A stretch of 64,000 nucleotides of DNA from JACVRW01 sp963811055. Its GTDB lineage: Bacteria; Actinomycetota; Thermoleophilia; Solirubrobacterales; Thermoleophilaceae. The stretch is taken from positions 496,001 through 560,000 of the forward strand of contig CAWEPQ010000001.1 in assembly GCA_963811055.1 (NCBI GenBank), written 5' to 3'. Below are positions 61,031 through 64,000 of the stretch, one piece after another (the first letter of the stretch is position 1; every line of letters begins with the position of its first letter). The notes below the pieces were generated by a model, which saw only the letters and a list, made by a program, of their open reading frames with translations, ran no database searches and was not told the origin of the DNA. The position numbers were made by a program, and so were the translations under genes.

Positions 61031-61787
61031 GTGTTCCCGCTGAAGGACGATATCCCGACCCAGCGCTTCCCGATCCTGACGGTGCTGATCATCGTGGCCT
61101 GCACCGTCGTTTACTTCGGGTTCGAGGGCGGTGCATGGGAGCTTGGAGCCACCGGTAACGACCGCGTAGTCGAATACGGAGCAATCCCCTACGAACTAAC
61201 CCATCCAGGCAACGACTGCGTGGACCAAGGAGGGGGAGGTCACGTGCCACGGCGAGGCTCCGGATCAGGCTCCCTGGTACGTGACCGTCTTCACGTCGAT
61301 GTTCATGCACGGCAGCCTGATCCACCTGGGCGGGAACATGCTCTTCCTCTGGATATTCGGCAACAACATCGAGGACGCGATGGGTAGGCCGCGCTTCGTG
61401 GTCTTCTACCTGCTCGGCGGCCTCGTGGCCCTGGCCGCACAGGTGCTGATCGACCCGAGCTCGACGGTACCGACGGTGGGGGCGAGCGGGGCGATAGCCG
61501 CGGTGCTGGGCGGCTATGCGGTTCTCTACCCGCGCGCGAGAGTGCTCACGGTCGTGTTCATCATCATCTTCTTCACGGTGGTGCAGCTGCCCGCGCTGCT
61601 CGTGCTCGGGCTTTGGTTCCTGCTCCAGCTGCTGCCCGCGTTCAGTGAGCCGGTGGTGGGCTCGGGAGGTGGCGTGGCCTACTTCGCGCACATCGGCGGC
61701 TTCGTGTTCGGCCTCGCTCTGATCAGGCTGTTTGCCGACCGGGCGCGGGACGACTATGACGCTCATAGCCGTATACCCGTGTACTGA
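61031..61787 (+). CDS. Rhomboid family intramembrane serine protease, with an apparent frameshift
   Basis: Starts at GTG 61031 (FPLKDDIPTQRFPILTVLII). The frame breaks near 61223-61230; dropping one base continues as KEGEVTCHGEAPDQAPWYVT, then FMHGSLIHLGGNMLFLWIFG (conserved His and Asn). The catalytic Ser is in VGASGAIAAVLGGYAV. The catalytic His is in FAHIGGFVFGLALI. Six membrane helices, about 251 residues when repaired. Cleaves membrane proteins within the bilayer; the native substrate is unknown. It overlaps the following small gene by TGATG. Confidence 0.82.
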
Positions 61788-61966
61788 TGGCGCGCTCACT
61801 CGCCCTAGCGGCCAGCCTGGCCCTGATCGGACTCCTGGCCGTGCTGACGATCGACGTGGCGATCAATCAGGGCGTGGACGTGCTCGTGGTGCTGTCGCTG
61901 ATCATCCTCGCGCTCCTCGGCATCGGTGTGGTGGGGGCGCTCACCTCGTCGCCCCCGGATGAGTAG
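61787..61966 (+). CDS. Small two-helix membrane protein, 59 residues
   Basis: ATG at 61787 overlaps the rhomboid stop (TGATG) and its stop TAG lies inside the start region of the next gene, so it is translationally coupled on both sides. Two hydrophobic helices (SLALAASLALIGLLAVLTID and VLVVLSLIILALLGIGVVGA) are joined by AINQGVD and followed by the polar tail TSSPPDE. Codon use is GC-rich at third positions like its neighbours. No family recognised. A co-factor of the protease or the carboxypeptidase is a conjecture. Confidence 0.72.
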   Translation: MARSLALAASLALIGLLAVLTIDVAINQGVDVLVVLSLIILALLGIGVVGALTSSPPDE

Positions 61967-62999
61967 CTCGGGACCGCCGCCGGTCCCCCCGCGAGGAGTG
62001 CTCTCCTCCGGCACCCGCCGGCGCCGGAGCCGCGGCCGGATGGCGGCGCTGCTGGTGATCGCGGCCGCCGCGCTGGCTGTGGGGGCGGTGCTCTACACCG
62101 ACGTCGAGCTAGACCGCGGTGACGGGGCGGGGCGCGGCCAGGCGGTGCCGATCGCCGCCGGGGCGCCCCCGGTCGGGCAGGGGTCGGTCAAGCGCGAGCC
62201 GGACCCGCTCGTGCCCGCCGAGCCGGTGCCCGACGTACCGCTCACCGGCACCGACTCGATCCAGGTGAAGCTGCGCAAGCCGCCGCGAGCGGGGCTGCTC
62301 TTCGACGTTCGCAGCGGCACGGTGCTCTGGCGCAGGCGGCCGGTGCAGGTGCTGCCGATGGCGAGCCTCACGAAGATCATGACCGCGCTGCTCGTGACCG
62401 AGCGGGCCCGGCCGCGCGAGCCGGTCCGGATCACTCCCGCCGCCCTGCACTACCAGGGCTCGGGGGTGGGGATGCTCCCGCGCGGGAGGCGCGTGCGCCT
62501 CGAGACGCTGATGAACGGCCTGCTGCTCGTGTCGGGAAACGACGCCGCGATCGCCCTGGCGGATCACATCTCCGGCACCGAGCGGCGCTTCGTGGCGCTC
62601 ATGAACAGGCGCGCGGCGGAGCTCGGGCTCGACTGCACCCGGTACGTGTCGTCGCACGGGCTCGAGGCGGGCAACCGCTCGTGCGTCCGCGACCTCGCCG
62701 TGCTCACGCGGCTCGCGATGAAGCGGGCGCGGATCCGCCGCATCGTGAGGCGGCGCCAGGCGGCGTTCCGGTTCCCGATCAAGGGCGGCCGGCTCTACCT
62801 GAGCGGCCACAACCCGTTGATACGGGCCGGCTATCCGGGCGCGATCGGGCTCAAGACCGGATATACCGACGAGGCCGGGCTCTGCTTCGTGGGAGTGGCC
62901 CGGCGCGGCGGCCGGACGCTCGCCGTGGTGCTGCTGCACTCGCCGAATCCGGTGCGCCACGCCGCGAAGCTGCTGGACGCGGGCTTCGCCGCCGGGTAG
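61959..62999 (+). CDS. D-alanyl-D-alanine carboxypeptidase (penicillin-binding protein, S11 family)
   Basis: 346 residues from ATG at 61959, overlapping the small gene by 8 bases. A basic head and one signal-anchor helix (MAALLVIAAAALAVGAVLYT) precede the S11 domain. The three active-site motifs are MASLTKIMTALL (Ser-x2-Lys near residue 135), VSGNDAAIALADHI (Ser-x-Asn near 193) and IGLKTGYTDEAGLCF (Lys-Thr-Gly near 298). It trims the terminal D-Ala from peptidoglycan side chains. The C-terminal membrane-binding domain of enterobacterial PBP5/6 is absent. Confidence 0.93.
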   Translation: MSSSGPPPVPPRGVLSSGTRRRRSRGRMAALLVIAAAALAVGAVLYTDVELDRGDGAGRGQAVPIAAGAPPVGQGSVKREPDPLVPAEPVPDVPLTGTDSIQVKLRKPPRAGLLFDVRSGTVLWRRRPVQVLPMASLTKIMTALLVTERARPREPVRITPAALHYQGSGVGMLPRGRRVRLETLMNGLLLVSGNDAAIALADHISGTERRFVALMNRRAAELGLDCTRYVSSHGLEAGNRSCVRDLAVLTRLAMKRARIRRIVRRRQAAFRFPIKGGRLYLSGHNPLIRAGYPGAIGLKTGYTDEAGLCFVGVARRGGRTLAVVLLHSPNPVRHAAKLLDAGFAAG

Positions 63000-63008
63000 A
63001 CACGCGAG

Positions 63009-63081
63009 TGGAGCCAGCCGGGCTCGAACCGGCGACCTCGTCGGTGCAAGCGACGCGCTCTCCCAACTGAGCTATGGCCCC
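63009..63081 (-). tRNA. tRNA-Ala (anticodon UGC)
   Basis: 73 nucleotides read on the minus strand. The acceptor arms GGGGCCA and TGGCTCC pair with the alanine-specific G3-U70 wobble. The D arm is GCTC...GAGC, the anticodon stem CGTCG/CGACG with loop CTTGCAC (UGC at positions 34-36), and the T arm GCCGG-TTCGAGC-CCGGC. The discriminator is A. The CCA end is not encoded in the visible sequence. Confidence 0.97.
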
Positions 63082-63108
63082 TCGGGGCAGATGGTAGCCC
63101 GGGCGAAG

Positions 63109-63530
63109 TCAGATCCGGGTGTAGGAAGCCGCCAGGCGCACGCCATGCCGCTGACCGTTGCGCGAGGGAGCGACACGCAGGGACAGCTCGCTCCTCCCTG
63201 CTCCCAACTCCGCCGCGGGCACATAGAAGCATCGGTCCAGCGTCCGGTCCCAGACGGCCAACCACTCGATGGTCCGTGCGGTGTACCTCTTGGTGGTCTT
63301 GATTCTTCCGTTGGTCAGGCTGTGCGATCGACACCTGACGTAGATGACGCGGCCGTCGGAGCAGGCGTACTTGACCTGCACCCGCTCGAGCCGAGTGTCG
63401 TCACGACAGAGAATCAGGTCGCAGCCCCGCTCCTCGCCTACGGGAACGCCACCCGGTAGCCCCGGCCCCTCAGGTCCGCCGCGACCTTCAGCTCAGCAAG
63501 ATCTCCCTTGCCCTTCGTGCTCAGGCCCAC
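63109..63530 (-). pseudogene. PD-(D/E)XK endonuclease, group I intron-associated type (PDDEXK_5-like), frameshifted
   Basis: Starts at GTG 63530: STKGKGDLAELKVAADLRGR, then GYRVAFP. The frame is broken at the GGG run 63442-63444, where one base seems missing. In the other frame it continues as VGEERGCDLILCRDDTRLER, VQVKYACSDGRVIYVRC and, after YTARTIEWLAVWDRTL, CFYVPAAELG and SRNGQRHGVRLAASYTRI. Glu in GDLAE, Asp in GCDL and Gln-x-Lys in VQVK form the expected nuclease core. This is the pattern of stand-alone intron-endonuclease-like proteins; about 140 residues in all. It ends 28 bases upstream of tRNA-Ala on the same strand. Whether decay or sequence error is open. Confidence 0.72.
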
Positions 63531-63608
63531 CAACTGGCGAGGCTAACCGCGCCAACGTGACGTGCGGGAGACCTGTGTAACGAGTCTGCAAACCGTAATC
63601 CAGCGGTG

Positions 63609-64000
63609 CTATGTCGTTCGCCGCGCCATGATGCGCAGGTACTCCGCCTCGGGGCGCCAGCCGTCCTCCACGGTGTTGAAGCTCTCGAACAGGGTCACGG
63701 CCCGGGCGCGCATGTCGTCCCACTCGCCCGTCGGCTCCAGCACCGACTTCGCGAGGATCGTCGGGCCGAGGTTGGTCTCGAGCTCCGTGACCCACGCGTC
63801 GGCCGACGGGTATTCCCAGACGGCCATTGCCCGCTCGAACTCGAGGTCGACGTCCTTGCCGGCGAACAGCTCGCGCACGTGGTCCTCTGACCCCCACAGA
63901 ATGGACGGCTGGACGTCGGGTGGCGGGGTCGGCATGGCCGAGCCCATCAGCTTCAGCATCTGGCCGTTCAGGCCCTCCGGGGTCCAGGCGCAGACCGCCA
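63609..64000 (-). CDS. SAM-dependent methyltransferase, C-terminal part
   Basis: Runs off the window end; about 130 C-terminal residues are visible. AVCAWTPEGLNGQMLKLMGS and AMPTPPPDVQPSILWGSEDH, VRELFAG, are the post-SAM region of small class I methyltransferases of the UbiE/COQ5-like type. They are followed by FERAMAVWEYPSADAWVTEL, GPTILAKSVLEPTGEWDDMR and EAEYLRIMARRTT. The SAM-binding motif would lie beyond 64000. Substrate unknown. Confidence 0.8.
   Translation of the reverse strand, partial: AVCAWTPEGLNGQMLKLMGSAMPTPPPDVQPSILWGSEDHVRELFAGKDVDLEFERAMAVWEYPSADAWVTELETNLGPTILAKSVLEPTGEWDDMRARAVTLFESFNTVEDGWRPEAEYLRIMARRTT

Overview
The window is very GC-rich DNA (by eye about 70% G+C, strongly GC-biased third codon positions, frequent GTG and TTG starts) that looks chromosomal. 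It suggests a high-GC actinobacterium, most likely of the Thermoleophilia/Solirubrobacter type. The reasons are the dnaK-grpE-dnaJ-hspR order, an actinobacterial-type inositol-phosphate synthase beside a CDP-alcohol phosphatidyltransferase, a DUF6458-type small membrane protein, PucR regulation, and several secreted TIM-barrel and kelch proteins. The lineage is an inference. I see no phage, insertion sequence, CRISPR array or replication origin.

Layout. 1-1.5 kb: end of a polyamine-type ABC operon. 1.6-5.6 kb: heat-shock operon dnaK-grpE-dnaJ-hspR (minus). 5.8-9.5 kb: FKBP lipoprotein, endonuclease III, alpha/beta hydrolase and a large membrane protein. 9.6-14.9 kb: inositol-lipid cluster (PAP2 protein, phosphatidylinositol-phosphate-synthase-like enzyme, ino1, a glycosyltransferase-PHP fusion) followed by a uracil-DNA-glycosylase-like gene. 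14.9-19.7 kb: Usp-like protein, RNA uracil methyltransferase, basic phasin-like protein, EEP nuclease, argF, cupredoxin. 19.9-22.6 kb: TPP-riboswitch-controlled thiO-thiSG-SnoaL operon. 23-28 kb: three secreted glycosidase-like paralogues around thiE. 28-36 kb: lpdA, a large secreted protein, a DsbA-like isomerase and pdhABC. 36-46 kb: LOG protein (plus), then a ten-gene minus run from potA-potD-potB-potC through a permease, Usp, MscL, an enolase-superfamily enzyme and ferritin to a phospholipase D. 46-50.6 kb: class III aminotransferase, PucR regulator, alanine dehydrogenase, SRPBCC protein. 50.6-57.8 kb: flavin oxidase, three-module peptidoglycan hydrolase, two tandem sulfatase-fold lipoprotein-like enzymes. 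58-63 kb: lipB-lipA, kelch protein, rhomboid protease, small membrane protein, DD-carboxypeptidase. 63-64 kb: tRNA-Ala, a broken PD-(D/E)XK endonuclease, and a truncated methyltransferase.

Working together. PdhABC plus LpdA form a pyruvate dehydrogenase; LipB-LipA supply its lipoate and ThiO-ThiSG-ThiE part of its thiamine diphosphate. The second Pot importer, the aminotransferase and alanine dehydrogenase make a coherent polyamine uptake and transamination module, with a strong palindromic operator in the divergent promoter and a PucR regulator beside it.

The most unusual signals are: a dispersed palindromic repeat found three times just downstream of stop codons; a GT4-PHP fusion in the inositol-lipid cluster; a ThiS-ThiG fusion whose carrier Gly-Gly is internal; and eight single-base frame disruptions, seven of them apparent +1 insertions. 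That last pattern points more to sequence or assembly error than to gene decay.
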